Below are positions 14,901 through 26,542 of a stretch of 64,000 bases of DNA, one piece after another (the first letter of the stretch is position 1; each line of letters begins with the position of its first letter). A program made the translations under genes and the position numbers. The stretch comes from Pezizomycotina sp. ARF18 (taxonomy: Eukaryota; Ascomycota). The notes beneath the pieces were generated by a model, which was not told where the DNA came from, made no database searches, and saw only the letters and a list, made by a program, of their open reading frames with translations. The stretch lies in NCBI GenBank assembly GCA_002224055.1, contig AZLU01000071.1:59438-123437 (forward strand), given 5' to 3'.

Positions 14901-15510
14901 CATTCTGAACTTATTCCCTCTATTCCCAAGCGAGAGGTACGGGTTCGGGTCCATTTTCTGTTTTTGATCAAACCATTTTCAGTCTCTTGTCTCTAATCAC
15001 ATGGGTGACCCAGGGACTATATGTAGACCGACGATCAAATTTATAGCTTCTTTGCTTTTTGCTGCTATCAGCTCTCGTTCTATCGGGACTTGCTTCCCTA
15101 CAGTCTGCAGTTCAAAATCCTGACAGTTCCATACAGAAACGCAATGACGATCACTTGTTGTGTGATATCGTTCGATAATTATCATCTCGGATATTGGACA
15201 ACGCACAATAGAGTATGCTGCGGACGAAGAACTCCTTGTAATGTACTATCGCAAGAAAGCAGTCGTCTTGTTCCGTTCGTAGGGCTGGGTTACGTTAATA
15301 GCGGAAATACCATTTTCTACTAGAGGTCATGAAGTATAAAGAGAACCTCATTTCCTCTCGTTCAACTTCTTCTTTCCTCATCAGCTCAACAGCATCGAAG
15401 AATCTGAACTTCATCAGTCACTCTTTACTACACTCTCTTTTCACTCTCTAACTTAATACACTCTCTTTAATAACGAACTCTTTAGTTCTTTTAATAACTT
15501 GACATTCAAA
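8987..15510. other. Long AT-rich spacer (6.5 kb)
   Basis: No gene recognised. The segment holds the diverged tandem duplication at 9.7-10.6 kb, an A/T inverted repeat at about 11105-11132, a G run at 14352-14363, and short ORFs without family resemblance. The last 90 bases before 15511 form a pyrimidine-rich leader with repeated CACTCTCTTT-like words, as is common in strongly expressed fungal genes. Confidence 0.5.
9705..10600. repeat. Diverged tandem duplication, about 0.42-0.5 kb unit
   Basis: Two adjacent copies line up by eye. AAAATTTCTTTTCATATTTT at 9711 matches AAAATTTTTTTTTATTTATT near 10209. AGCATTTTCG at 9843 matches AGCATTTTTCGGC near 10263. TTAAATCTCCCATAT at about 10102 matches TTAAATCTCTCATAT at about 10518. 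GAATCTTACGTCTTACGTC at about 10132 matches GAATCTTAAGCCTTACGTC at about 10546. The offset is about 500 bp at the left end and about 415-420 bp elsewhere, because copy 1 has roughly 80 extra bases near 9760-9843. The copies are clearly diverged and have no coding capacity, so the duplication is old. Confidence 0.55.
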
Positions 15511-16139
15511 ATGAAGTTCTTCTCCACCCTCTTCCTCGCTGCTCCGCTCTTCAGCTCCTTCGTTTCCGCGGCCGTTCTCCCCCGCGATGACGCTGCCGAC
15601 CTCATTCAGGCCCCCGCCGCTCAGGACGTGAGCGCCGGCCAGTCCCAGTACACCCTCGTCCAGCACTTTCAGTCCTGCTACGAGGGCGTCTCCCCCAAGG
15701 CTGACCACATCTACAAGGTCATCGCCAACCGACCACTCCCGTCAAAATCGAAATCGTCCATGATGTCAAGAAGGTCCTCGGGGAAATCATCGAGCTTATC
15801 CAGGAAGTCATCGAAGTCATCGGCGTTGCTCAGTACGACGATTCCCGCGACCACGTTACCCTCGTCAAGATCGTCGCCGATCTCCTCGTCCTCGTCATCG
15901 AGCTGGTTGTCTTCCTCCTCGACCTCATCTTCAAGGGTCTCCTTCCGGACCTTTTCAGCATCGTCCTCGAGCTCGTCAGAGTCATGAGCTCCTCTCCAGG
16001 CTCTCCTCGCTCTCGTTGCCACCCTCGTCAGTGACATCCTCGCCATCGTTGCCGTTATCCTCAAGGATCTCCTCCGGTGTCAACTACTCGTGCCGATGTT
16101 CTTTCTTTCGTCTTCAAGCTCCTCGGCCTTGTCCTGTGA
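15511..16139 (+). CDS. Small secreted hydrophobic helical protein
   Basis: Function unknown. The start MKFFSTLFLAAPLFSSFVSA is a clear signal peptide ending near SAAVLPRD. A 45-residue mature N-terminus with one Cys follows (QHFQSCYEGVSP). After a frame change near 15730 come Ile/Val/Leu-rich helices: IEIVHDVKKVLGEIIELIQE, VTLVKIVADLLVLVIELVVF, LDLIFKGLLPDLFSIVLELV. A further frame change near 15985 leads to LALVATLVSDILAIVAVIL and the end SFVFKLLGLVL (stop 16137-16139). About 205 residues are encoded and no intron is needed. Acidic residues recur every 3-4 positions, giving amphipathic helices that could insert in membranes or coat interfaces. The long minus-strand ORF here is an antisense shadow. 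Confidence 0.75.
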
Positions 16140-17512
16140 AGGATTTTTTCATCATGGAAATCGTTCATATTTAACAATGAATGATGATGACTATTTTTTT
16201 TTGTTGCATCTAGAGCCTTTCATATTACTCCTTTGTTTTCAATTATGTTTGTAAAATAATAACGCTAGTTACTTAATATATTATTATTATTACTCAACCA
16301 ACGTATCCTTCTTTTCGTGAAAATGTGTCTTTCTGTGATGAATTGCTCTTGTTAATATTATGACAAGTGTGTGAAACCTTTCTTTTCTTTCTTTCTTTAC
16401 ATTCAGAGCCTGCTAATATGCTGGAATTAACCAGATCATCGCGATTTGGAGAGAAAGCTACGACGGACACTAACCAATTTTCACAGAACGGCTTGTATCT
16501 CCTGCAGATTAGAGTACCACTAACTTAATATTTTAGCTACGACCAAGGAATCTATGGCTCTCACAGACTCATCTTTATATCGTGTATACTATTCGAGACG
16601 TACGGTTTCTTTCCAATTTGACTTTTCCTACAAATTTATAAACGGATCATAGTAACGGTATTGAAGAGAACAAGAAGTGATCGTGATATTTAAATTGCCG
16701 CGTCTCTCACATTTTTCGTCGCGTTTAATGGAACACGGCGTGGCCGGGGACAGAAGTAGTAAGCTATCTTAAACAAAAGTTCATCTAATTGGTATAGTCG
16801 GTGCTGGAGCAAAATCATCGTACCATTGATAGGGGGAGGCGCTCGAGGCGGGGTAAATTGAAGGGATTGATATAAATTTATTTATTTATTTTTTTTTGAA
16901 TTTATATTTAACTTGAAGCAATGATGGCATCTGCTAATGAGTCTTCGCAGTTGAACTATAAAGTAGGATTTTTCAAAATGGGACGACGCAGCGGAAAAGG
17001 GGGGGGGGGGGGAAAGTATAGGAGAATATTTGACAGATTATTAAATCATCGATACTGGTGTGCGAGTACGAGGGAGTTACATCTATCAAAATTAAATCTT
17101 GCCCGGCTTGCCCGGAAAGATCTCGAAGCCAAATATTAGTAGTTATCAATCACGAATAATTCCAGGATATATAGGAAAAATTTACGGCGATAAGTGAGAA
17201 GAAGAATGAAAAAAGTTATTAGACCCGTATTCTGTCGATATGTACATATATACCTAGGTATCTATCTATCTATAGCTATAATTTCGTGGTGCTTATATAC
17301 GTTTACCACGTTACGCCAAACTCCAATCGCGAATGCTATAGTATTCTTGAATATTGACGTCTCAAACTCAAACAAAGGAACGGGAAAACAAGCAACGCTT
17401 CTTCGGCGGATACTAAATTCGTATTATATCGGTGCATGGTCGGACTTTCTTTCCTTTCCTTTCTTTTCTTTTCTTTCTTTTCTTTTCTTTTCTTTTCTTT
17501 TCTTTCCTTTCC

Positions 17513-17547
<35 letters not shown>

Positions 17548-18668
17548 CTAAAGAGAGGTGTTAAATTTGCGCACGTCCGCTCCTACCGCGAGTGTCATGC
17601 TTGGGAGGCGCTTCCGCATCTCGACGCCACTCGTGCTGGAAAGCGTTACACCGGCGTCTCCCGCTAAGTGTACAGACGGAAAAATAAGCGGCGTTTTCGC
17701 ATCCCTTAGCACCGCCCGTCGGCCTGTCCTCCGGGCGCCGCCGCCGCATGCTCCAGAGCACGGGGCTATATGTTTTTGAGGAGTTCGAGGACAGATAACA
17801 GCATCTCTCTGAAGAGCGGGGAAGTAATTACAGTCTCTCTCTCTCTCTCTCGATCGTTCCATATCACGATAATATGTAATAATAGCTTGTTCGGGATCTC
17901 TGTAGAAATACGTATTCTTTTGCAAAGATAGTTCTAGGCCATCTGAACCACGTACTACAAAAAAGCCTTATTTTTTTTTTCGAAATGAAACCCGCGGATA
18001 AATTTTAATTTCATCCAATACCTTTCCTTAATGTCTGCTTCTTAATTTTTTTTTAAAACGCTCCGCTTAAATTAAGGCCTGGTAATGAGGACCGATACCC
18101 GCCTTCGAGGAGTATTCCAATAAAATAATTGAATATAGCTTATCAACAATTCATCTTTTATATCATGCCTCGACTTCACATTCCTGCTAGCTACTGGCAA
18201 TCCTATATGGGAGAGTTGTGACTCAATGTCTGCTTTTTTTTTTTTCTTTTTTTTTTTTTGATACATCTTAGATTCAATTACATATTGTTATCTGTATATC
18301 GTTTCTATCATGGAGCGGAAAAGCCACCCGCCACGGAGGATGTTCCAACCGGGGACAATCACAAGACGAACTGTACTGGTCTGATAACTTATTCTGGCTA
18401 GTTAAGTTTTCTAGTGCATATATATTTACGCCTTTTCTTGTCAGTACGCCTTGTACACAAATCATAAAACCGACATTGGCGTTGGCGTTGAAAGAGAAAA
18501 TTAAGGTCGTGATAGTGAAAATTGCGCCGCATTTCCTGTGGTGTTTCAATGCGCCCCCGGGTGGGGGACAACGTGCCTGCCAAGAGGTGGCACTTGACAC
18601 ACCTTGAAAAGCGCACAGCCTTATCTACGGGGGCTGAGTTTCTTTTTCAATTCATACAAAGGGCAGAA

Positions 18669-18703
<35 letters not shown>

Positions 18704-19114
18704 ACCCTTCCCCTTGGCCCTTGCAACTTGTGATATAATATATGTTCCACCCATTGAGTTGGAGTCATGCATAACTCAATTCCGCACACATACGAGCTTG
18801 ACTCAACATCCGTCATTCTTCCTCTTCTTTACCGGCCCCTGCGAATAGAACAGCTCCTCTTTCTTGCATAACCCTAAGCTTTAATTATAAAAGACTGCGT
18901 ATCAGGGTTTCATCTTGATTTTTTTATTTTATTTTATTTTTTCAGCCTTTATTTTTCGATATCAAAGCTTTTCATTATACATCACAGCTTTACAAGAGCG
19001 CCAAAATTGAGACCATCTTACGGCTTAATAGCTGGTTCAGTTCTTATTTCCCATTCCTTTTTCACATCAACAACGCCTAGGGAAAAAAGAAGATATTCAG
19101 CAAGTACAATTACC
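16140..19114. other. AT-rich spacer with microsatellite and GC island
   Basis: No gene recognised. Contents: a G run at 16999-17012, a TTTTC microsatellite at about 17450-17547, an unusually GC-rich island at about 17560-17770, a (TC)n run at about 17834-17851, and a long A run at about 18673-18700. The 3' part should hold the promoter of the RNA-repair gene. Confidence 0.45.
17450..17547. repeat. (TTTTC)n microsatellite
   Basis: Near-perfect TTTCC/TTTTC pentamers run for about 80 bases and end in a pure T run. It is simple-sequence DNA with no coding meaning, although it opens a spurious Phe/Leu/Ser frame. Confidence 0.9.
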
Positions 19115-22100
19115 ATGGCGTCAGATCCAGATTCCTCTTCTGCGACGATCCAGCTCTCTACGAGCCCCAATACCGCCTTGGCCTACCTACCACCGGTCGA
19201 GCTGCTTGACATCATACAGCAATTCCGTTCGTATACGACCAAGCGGGCACCAAATGGCCACACACATCAATATCCTATACCCATTCGTCCCAGATACTCC
19301 CTGTCCGCCGCATCCTCCATTATCTCTCAATCTGCAGCGACCACTTCACCGTCAAGGTATCGTTCATCAGGGCGGAAGCATGGAGGTTTAAATCGCATGT
19401 CACGATCGTACTCATCCCCTCCATCGACTCATCTAACGCTATGGAAGATCTAGACGAAGAGCTGTCGCACGTTTTTCCACGCGGACCGAAGGCGAAGAAC
19501 GTCGGAGATGGAACGTTCAAACCGCACTTGACGATCGGACAGGCTCCCGCCGACGACGAAGTAAAGATCGAAAGCTTGAGGCGGAAGGCGGAGATGCTGT
19601 GGCGAGCGCCTCGGGGAGACAACGTGGAGTTTATCCTCCCTGGTGCGGAAGAGCGGGAATATGAAGCTCTTCGAGAACTTCGGGTCGGATTACGACGGTA
19701 GTATTTCGCTGAGTCCCGATGCGGTCGACGGTAGCGTTATCAAACGGCCGACGTACAGGCACGACACTTCGGCCACAATGTGGGCGGAGTATAAGGTCGT
19801 AATGTGGTCGGAGTACAAAGATGTTGAGCTTCAAGGGTTACCGACGAATATCACGGTGGGGACGTATAACGTCATGTACGAGCTTGACAATTCTCTGGGA
19901 CGGTATAAAATTGCGGTATCCAATATCATAGCCTCGAACGCGGACGTGCTGGTGCTTCAGGAGGTAACCGACGGCTTTTTGGAATTTATGATGTGCAACG
20001 TCGACGTCGCGACCAAGTACCCGTACTGTACGCACTGTCCCGGCTTGCCGCTCGTGCGCATGCACAATTGCGTACTACTGAGCTCGCAGCCGTTCGAGTG
20101 GGAGGAACTTGTGGTAGATAAGACGAAGAGCGCCGTCATTGCGAAGTTCGGCAAGGTTGAGGAGGGAAGTGATAGGAAAGGATTGGTGGTATGCGGTGTA
20201 CACCTCCCTGCACATCTCACGGAGAGCAGCATCGCAAGGAAGCGGTCGTATTATAAGACCGTAGACGAACATTTATCTAAGATATATCCGGAACAAGCTT
20301 GTATTGTTGCTGGCGATTTTAACCTTCACGAGGAGGATGTCGTTGAGAAGGCCGTCTCGGAGCTCGGCCTCATCAGCAGGGAAGACGCCAATTTGCTCGG
20401 CGAAGTATTCCCACCGGCGCAGTACGTCAACGCCTGGCAGGCCGCCGGCGACGACGTGTACGGTTCATCAGGGGCCACGTTCGACCCTTTCACGAACGAC
20501 CTAGCGCGGCAAACCGCGGAGAAGCACTCCAAACTACCCCTCGCGAAGCACAGCTTCGACAAAATCCTCGTACGCACCGAGGTAGCGAGAACGTCAACAT
20601 CCGCGAAGCCAAAAATTCGGAAAACCCAAGCTTACCGGATTACCGGTCGGCAGCGACCATTACGGCCTACAGCGGAAATACACTTCAAAGAACCGCAGGA
20701 GAGCATGAGCGAGGAACCGTTGGAGCTCATGGAGGCTGCATTTACAACTGAAGACGTGAAGCAGCTCGTGCTCGAAGAGGGGCTCGTGCCTACGGCCGAA
20801 GATACGTTGCTACGAGAACAAGCCGTCAGCGTCCTTAAGCGTTGCCTGCGCGGCGATTCTCACGGTAGCGATGCGTCGAGCGCGAAGGAGGAACGTTCAA
20901 GATGGAGCTCCGCGTTGTGGGAAGTACAGCCATCGGCACGTACGACGGCGATTCGGACATCGACTGCCTCGTCGCCGGTAACATCACCGCGAAGGTATTC
21001 TGGAAGGTCGCGCGGCAGAGGATACGGCGGTGGGGAGGCGCGGACGGTAGTCACCACATGGGCATCAAGGTAGTTCGGTACGTCGACGCCGCCGTGCCCA
21101 TGCTGGTACTGCTCGTCGGGGGTAGTATTAGGGTTGATTTGCAGTATTGCACTGCCGTGCGACTTGTTGAAGCGTAAGTTGCTGTTATTCCCTTTTTACG
21201 TATTGTGGTTGAAGAAATTTGAAGCTGATGTTCTAATTAAGTGGCAAACACGCCCGAACATCCCGCCGACGGACCCGCTGTTTAACCTACCCGTCATGAC
21301 GCTCAAAAAGCTCCGACCGGTCCGGGACATGGACCACATCCTCTCCGTCCTCCCGCACCTACCGAACTTCCGCCTCGCCTACCGCTTCATAAAACTGTGG
21401 GCCATGCGCCGCGGGATTTACTCCTCCAAGTTCGGATACCTCGGCGGCATCCACATCACCCTAATGCTCGCCCGAATCTGCATTTTACTCCCCGCCGACG
21501 CTACGGTTCCGCAGCTCCTCCGCGTGTTCTTCAACCAGTACGCGAACTGGGACTGGGCGGATAAAGAGGTCGTTCTGCCGATTTTACCGAGGACGATAAG
21601 GTACCAGCGCGGCGCGAGGGAGCCGATGGTTATACTTACTATTACGACGCCGGCGACGAACGCGGCGTTTAACGCGAGCAGGCATACCGTGCACGCTATA
21701 CAGAGGGAGATGAGGGTTGCGGATTCGAGGCTTGCTACTTTAAGTGGCGACGAATGGTCGAGTCTTTTCGGGGAGTCGTGGAGGGATAGCGCGCAGGCTG
21801 GGGCTGCGGAGTTTTTGTCGGCGTTTCCGACGTATATAAAGGTCGAGCTGCAATTCTGGGGCAGGTGAAATCTAAAGGGAGGGCGCTCGTGGGATTTGTA
21901 GAGAGCCGATGCGTCATGTTACTCGTTTTACTGGCGGAGAAGTTTCCGGGCGTATCAGCACGGATCTGGCCGAAGCGGTTCCGCGAGGTATCCTCGTCGC
22001 TGGATGGGGATAAGGATAGCGAAGAGCTACGCGGGTTTTACCTCATCGGCCTAACGAATTCCTCCGAGACAACGCTTACAAAAGGAGAGAAGAAACTTGC

Positions 22101-22699
22101 AGAGTCGAAGATTACGGAGGCGATACGCACGTTCGAGACGACGCTGAAGAACAACATGGACGAATCGACCACGTTCTTACAAGTCAGCGCCGTCAAGCGG
22201 TCCGAGCTTTCAACCCTCAAAAACCACACCGTTAAGATCGACGACTCGGGTATCTGGGACGGCAACGTCGGCGAAGAAGAATCCATCGACGCCTTGTCTT
22301 TGTCTGACGACGAAGACGAAGAAATCGATAACAACGACGAAGCCGCCGCCGCCGCTAGCTTATCAACTAATATTCTCCGCCCGGTGTTCACCGTAACGGA
22401 AGCGGCGGTAAGAAGCGGCACGAAATAACGGCAGGACGCCGAAGCTGCGTACTAGCTTGGATATATATAATCGGTTGATGTGGGATGATAAGTACGACTC
22501 GTCGGATTACTTGATCGGGTACGAGGATAGGTTTAAGGGAGTGATGGAGATGGACGTCGTGAATTGGAAGACGGAGATGAGCGACGAGGAGTTCGTGCCC
22601 ATGCACCGCGTCGTGTACTTTAAGAGGAAGAGCGACGGGGTTAAAGTGTGGGACAGGGTGTGGAAGAAGGATTTGATCTTTGGGAGCGGAGTCGTATAG
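19115..22699 (+). CDS. RNA-repair fusion: 2H + EEP + PAP-like NTase + MJ1316
   Basis: A large multidomain protein probably acting on damaged or cyclic-phosphate RNA ends. Order: (1) 2H phosphoesterase (LigT/AKAP18-like), with HINILYPFVP at 19263 and FKPHLTIGQ at 19525 supplying the paired H-x-N/T motifs. (2) EEP phosphatase of TDP2-like type, with NITVGTYNVMYE, VLVLQEVTD, VVCGVHLPAH, IVAGDFNLHEED and KHSFDKILV. (3) Poly(A)-polymerase-type nucleotidyltransferase, with VVGSTAIGTYDGDSDIDCLV and the third acidic strand IRVDLQYC, then the PAP central domain (FRLAYRFIKLWAMRRGIYSS, FGYLGGIHITLMLARIC) and the PAP C-terminal domain (YIKVELQFWG onward). (4) MJ1316/DUF504 domain, with YLIGYEDRFKGVMEM, VYFKRKSDGVKVWDRVW and LIFGSGVV at the stop. 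About 1,180 residues are encoded. I chose the ATG in TACCATGGCG. Frame changes occur near 19220, 19350, 19690, 20910, 21170, 21860 and 22430. The acidic linker near 22300 should be disordered. Confidence 0.88.
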
Positions 22700-22883
22700 T
22701 AAACGAACGAGTGCTCCTTATATTATGTTTAGATTTTGTTTTTTTGGGTCGTGTTTTTTTGCTTGCATTGGAATTATATAGAGTCATAGAATTACAAAAT
22801 CATGGAATTAGAAGCCATTAAAGAAACGAAGTTATCCAATATTTTAATATCCAATATATCTAAGTAAACCCATCTTTTACAGC

Positions 22884-23439
22884 TCATCCTTCTTCCCTCC
22901 TTTCTCCTCCACAACCCCCCTCCAAACCTCCACGACCCCTTACCCACCCCCAAACAGGATCACTATCCGGCAACCCCACCTCACTAAATATCCTCCTCCG
23001 CTCCTCACCAACATCCTTCCTCTCATCGCTGTACTGCATATCCCAACTTTTACTCCCCGGGTACGCCCCCACCATGCAAAACCATCCTCCTTTTCTTCCA
23101 GCATCATGTGCGATACGCCCGCCGGTACTATTATAACGTCTCCCGTTTTTACATCGATTTCTTTCCCCTCCGTGTTTGTTTCAGTTTGGTCGGAGTTATC
23201 GTGGCCGCCGAAGCGTAAAAGCGCTGCTCCCGAAACACGCCGAGGGCTTCGTGCGTGTTGGAGTGTAGTGCGATTGCTTGTACATCGGGTAACGCCATTG
23301 GGGGTCCAGTTGTTTGAGGAGAAGGTGTGTTCGATTGTTGTTGGTGAGACGGTGGAGGGAAGGCGGAGGGGTAGAGAGTGAGGGGGAGGGGGAGTTGGGA
23401 TTTTGGAGGTTGGGGGAGGTGGATGTGGAGTGGTTTCAT
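22884..23439 (-). CDS. YjlB-type cupin protein
   Basis: A small single-domain cupin of the bacterial/fungal YjlB-like family (COG4297), whose substrate is unknown. On the minus strand the N-terminus MKPLHIHLPQPPKSQLPL leads to FSSNNWTPNGV. The first cupin motif is HSNTHEALGVFR, then ALLRFGGHD, and the second motif is GDVIIVPAGVSHMML. The family-typical tail MVGAYPGSKSWDMQYSDE and VGLPDSDPVWG follows. The His and Glu residues expected for metal binding are present. About 180 residues are encoded and there is no intron. The parts lie in three frames. The gene ends tail-to-tail with the RNA-repair gene, 184 bp apart, so their 3' ends converge. Nothing links the two functions. Confidence 0.78.
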
Positions 23440-24190
23440 TGCTGGTGATGCTGGTGGCGTTGGTGAGTATGGATGTGAGCAGAAGGTTTGTTGGTGGATG
23501 GGTTTTGAGTATGCGCCCGGTGGATGTTGTCGTTTGCATAAATTTGATGCAGTTCTGATGGATCGTGAGATCTTTGAGATTTCTACTTAGTAGTAGGGAG
23601 GTGAGATTGATCGATCTTGATCCGTGCGATAGAGGTGAGGGAGGTAAGGGGTTTGTATGAGATGGTTTCCGCCCAGACCCGATGTTTCATGGAAGTTGAA
23701 CCTCGGCCGAGACGTCATCCCCCCCCCCCCCCCGCAAAAGTGGCTCGCAGGGGAAGGTTACACGAAGATTCCCAGGCAATATCCGTAAAAGGACGCCCCG
23801 CAGAACGCACATTATACACACATATTGGACACCATACGAGTCTCGTTGATTTCGAAGGATTTTATACCGGTTTCGCCATTTATAATATTTGCGTCGGCTG
23901 CTTTCTCGAATTTCGGCGTAATAAAGGTGCGGAGGGCGCTCGGTCTTCGAAGACGGAATGTTATATGCTTGAGCGCATACTTAAACAGAATATGCAGATA
24001 CCAATTGCAGAAAAACGCTCTAATATGTTTCATTATATTTTCTTCGAAACGCTAGAAGAACGCTTGCCGCTCCTGATAAAACATTTGCTACTTGACGACG
24101 AAATAAAGCAAAAATAAGAGAAAAAAAGGAATCCCATGCATATGCTCAACTACCAAAACTCGACCAAAAAAACCACAACGACGCATCAAC
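23440..24190. other. Spacer between the cupin and TOK genes
   Basis: Contains a C run at 23719-23733 and a 166-codon plus-strand ORF crossing that run. The ORF has no family resemblance and is probably chance. The interval should include the promoter of the minus-strand cupin gene and the 3' end of the TOK gene. Confidence 0.4.
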
Positions 24191-26542
24191 TCAAAGACCA
24201 TCGATCTGCCTCCGTAACCCTCCCTCCAGTCTCACCGCAATAGCCTTAACCAGCCACTCCGCCTCCGTCCCTTCGCCATGAGCGGCGAATTTTCCTCCAT
24301 CCAATCCCTCTTCGCCACACCTTTACTCTCCGCACTACCTTCCCCTTCTTCCCTTCCTTATCCTTCGCCGCATCCCTCAAACCCGCCGCGTCCGCCTCGT
24401 CGATTAAATCCAAATACCTCCTCCACTGCTTATACTCATACCTCTTCGGCGGACTAGCGTTCAAATCCGGCAGTGTCTCCTGCAGTGCCATCGCGAGCTT
24501 ATGGTGTAACTCAGCACCTTATGCCTTTCGCGCTCGGCATCTGCACTACGACGGTCCTCCTCTTGTTCTTCGTGCTGTTCTTCGTGCTGTTCTTCTTCGA
24601 CGAGGCGCTCGCCGGCTTCGCGGAGGGACTCTGTGTCGTCGTTTGCTGCTTGGTCGTCGGAAGCTTGACCCTTTTTGTCTTCGACGACGCGGCGGGGTGC
24701 TTCTTCGGAGCGGGATTTCTTGTCGAGGCGTTGCCGGCCGCGCTGTTCGGGGAGGAGGGTGTATTCGCCGACCCAGAGGGTTAGGTCTTTGAAGCCGAGG
24801 ATTACGGTGTCGCCGAGGTTTGAGATGAAGATTGTTATTGCTGGGATGGCTGGTTGGTGGGGATTTTGGGTTAGTTTCACGATTCAAAAGAAGATTACTG
24901 AGGGTTCGTTAGAAAGAATGGGGGGGGGACTGTTTACTAAATCGACCAGATCACGAAAAATGGCTTCCCGGAGTTTGAATACGGCACGAAATCGCCGTAA
25001 CCAATAGTGAGGAGCGAAGTGAAGGTAAAGTAGACGGACTGGAAGTACGTCCAATCTTGCCTATTCTGTAAGCAGGAAAAAAAAACGGTTTAGGTATGAG
25101 TAGAGTGACTCTAAGTAGCAATAAGTAGATGGGGGAAGAAAGAGAGAGAGAGAGAGAGATGACCTACCTCGGACATCGTAAACACGAACCCCCAACAACC
25201 AGAACACCAGCACCCAAACAATACTAGTCCCCAAGCTCATCCACTTCCTCCTCCGATCCGCGAGCGCCTGCACCTTCTCATGATCTCAAAGTGCTTCTTA
25301 TCATTCTCCCTCTCACCGTCGTGCGACTCCTCCCAGATGCGGTCAGAAGCCCTCTCGTCTTCCAAAAACTCCACGCGCAATTTCTCCAGCATGCGCCGCT
25401 TAACTTTCCTCTTCGCCTCTCGAGTACTAAACCTCTAATACTCCCCACTATCAAACCGAGCATTACCACTCCAATACCCGCGTACGGGAATAGTAAAGCC
25501 CGCCCGGCGTTCGTAGTAAGCGCGAAGTCACCCATTCCGATCGTCAACAGCGTCGTATTGCAGAAGTGTATACCGTCCACGAACGTCCAGCTCTCCAGCT
25601 TACTAAACACTCCCGCCCCAAACATAACCACGTCATAAGGCTCATCGTCTGTAACATCATCGTCCTCTGCGGAACACTTAAATTGAAATGCCTGTTGTAC
25701 TTCCCCCGTAACGCTCCCGCGAAGTTACACGTTAATAAAGTCGCGATGAAGAAGTATAAGGAGGCCGCGATGATGGCGTAGTAGAAGGACTCGGAGTACG
25801 CATGGGATTTTCGGGGTAGCAGGCGGAGGACCGTGACGTAGAGGATTACGAGGATTACGAGGAGGGTGAAGGCGAGGTACCAGAGGGCTATTGTTACGGG
25901 TTGGGCGAGAGTGGGGGAGATGCGCTTGGCGAGGTTTAGGAGGAGCATGGCGTTGGCGCCGACACCGGCGGCGAGGGAGATTGCGTTTATGGCGATTACC
26001 CTGGGAGTTTGATCAGCAGAGAGTTTAAAGAGATAGAAATTTATTGAGATGTGTACCAGTGCGGATCTTCGATGCGATCGCCGACACCCTCGTTCGAACC
26101 GGGTGGGATGTACAGGCGCCAGGGATATACGAGCGCGCATATGGACATTACATTTGCGATGGGACCGAGCGTCGCCGCGGTGAGCGGGAAGAGGGTGCTG
26201 TACATCCACAGACCACTATAAAAAACAAAACCAAGATTCATTAGCTAAAAAAATATTCAAAGATATGCTATGAAATATATCTGTGACAAAGGTAGATTTT
26301 TTTTTTTTTTGTGTTTACCCTGTGAGTTCGTCTTCGACGGCATGTGTTTCGCCCTCTCCTTTTCCTTGCGGTCCCGGTGCATCTGGCATTTACTCCAAAA
26401 GAGGCGCGGGTTGCCTTTGCTCCAGCCGGACCTCGTTTTGGCTTCTGATCTCGGCTTCGGTGTGCGTGCCCCTGTCGCCGATCTGATCCTCGAGCTGGTC
26501 CGCCCCTTCCTCTATCGGCTCGTCGAGTCCTGGGTCGTTCAT
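24191..26542 (-). CDS. TOK-type two-pore outward-rectifying K+ channel
   Basis: Fungal plasma-membrane K+ channel with eight membrane segments and two pore loops in one chain. From the minus strand: an acidic cytosolic start MNDPGLDEPIEEGADQ; TM1 STLFPLTAATLGPIANVMSI; TM2 AINAISLAAGVGANAMLLL; TM3 ALWYLAFTLLVILVILYVTV; TM4 YYAIIAASLYFFIATLL; pore 1 with filter TIGMGDF (25524-25544); TM6 FPYAGIGVVMLGLIVGSI; pore 2 with filter TIGYGDF (24988-25008) followed by VPYSNSGKPFFVIWSI. A long charged cytosolic tail follows (KDLTLWVGEYTLLPEQRGRQ, Glu/Arg/Gln-rich coiled coil, LPDLNASPPKRYEYKQWRRY) and ends RRQIDGL. Introns fit at about 26218..26319, 26003..26056 and 25066..25167. Several frame changes are needed. 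Length is typical. It is divergent from the GNAT gene. Confidence 0.9.

Noticed and set aside
14870-14956. tRNA-like arrangement with a GGGTTCGGGTCC B-box-like word
   Set aside because: The ends do not pair as an acceptor stem and no clear anticodon arm forms.
15000-15025. GGGTGACCCAGGGA, reminiscent of the 3' part of 5S rRNA
   Set aside because: The match is only about 14 bases, and the expected 5S sequence upstream is absent.
15711-16064. 117-codon acidic ORF on the minus strand
   Set aside because: It is the antisense shadow of the Ile/Val/Leu-rich secreted protein, which has a signal peptide and sensible helices on the plus strand.
16788-16860. TGGTATAGTCGG, resembling a tRNA A-box
   Set aside because: There is no B-box at the right distance and no cloverleaf.
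23617-24117. 166-codon plus-strand ORF
   Set aside because: It depends on reading through a 15-C run as prolines and has no family resemblance.
24473-24784. 103-codon plus-strand ORF with apparent membrane helices
   Set aside because: It is antisense to the charged C-terminal tail of the TOK channel. The hydrophobicity comes from complementing Glu/Lys codons.
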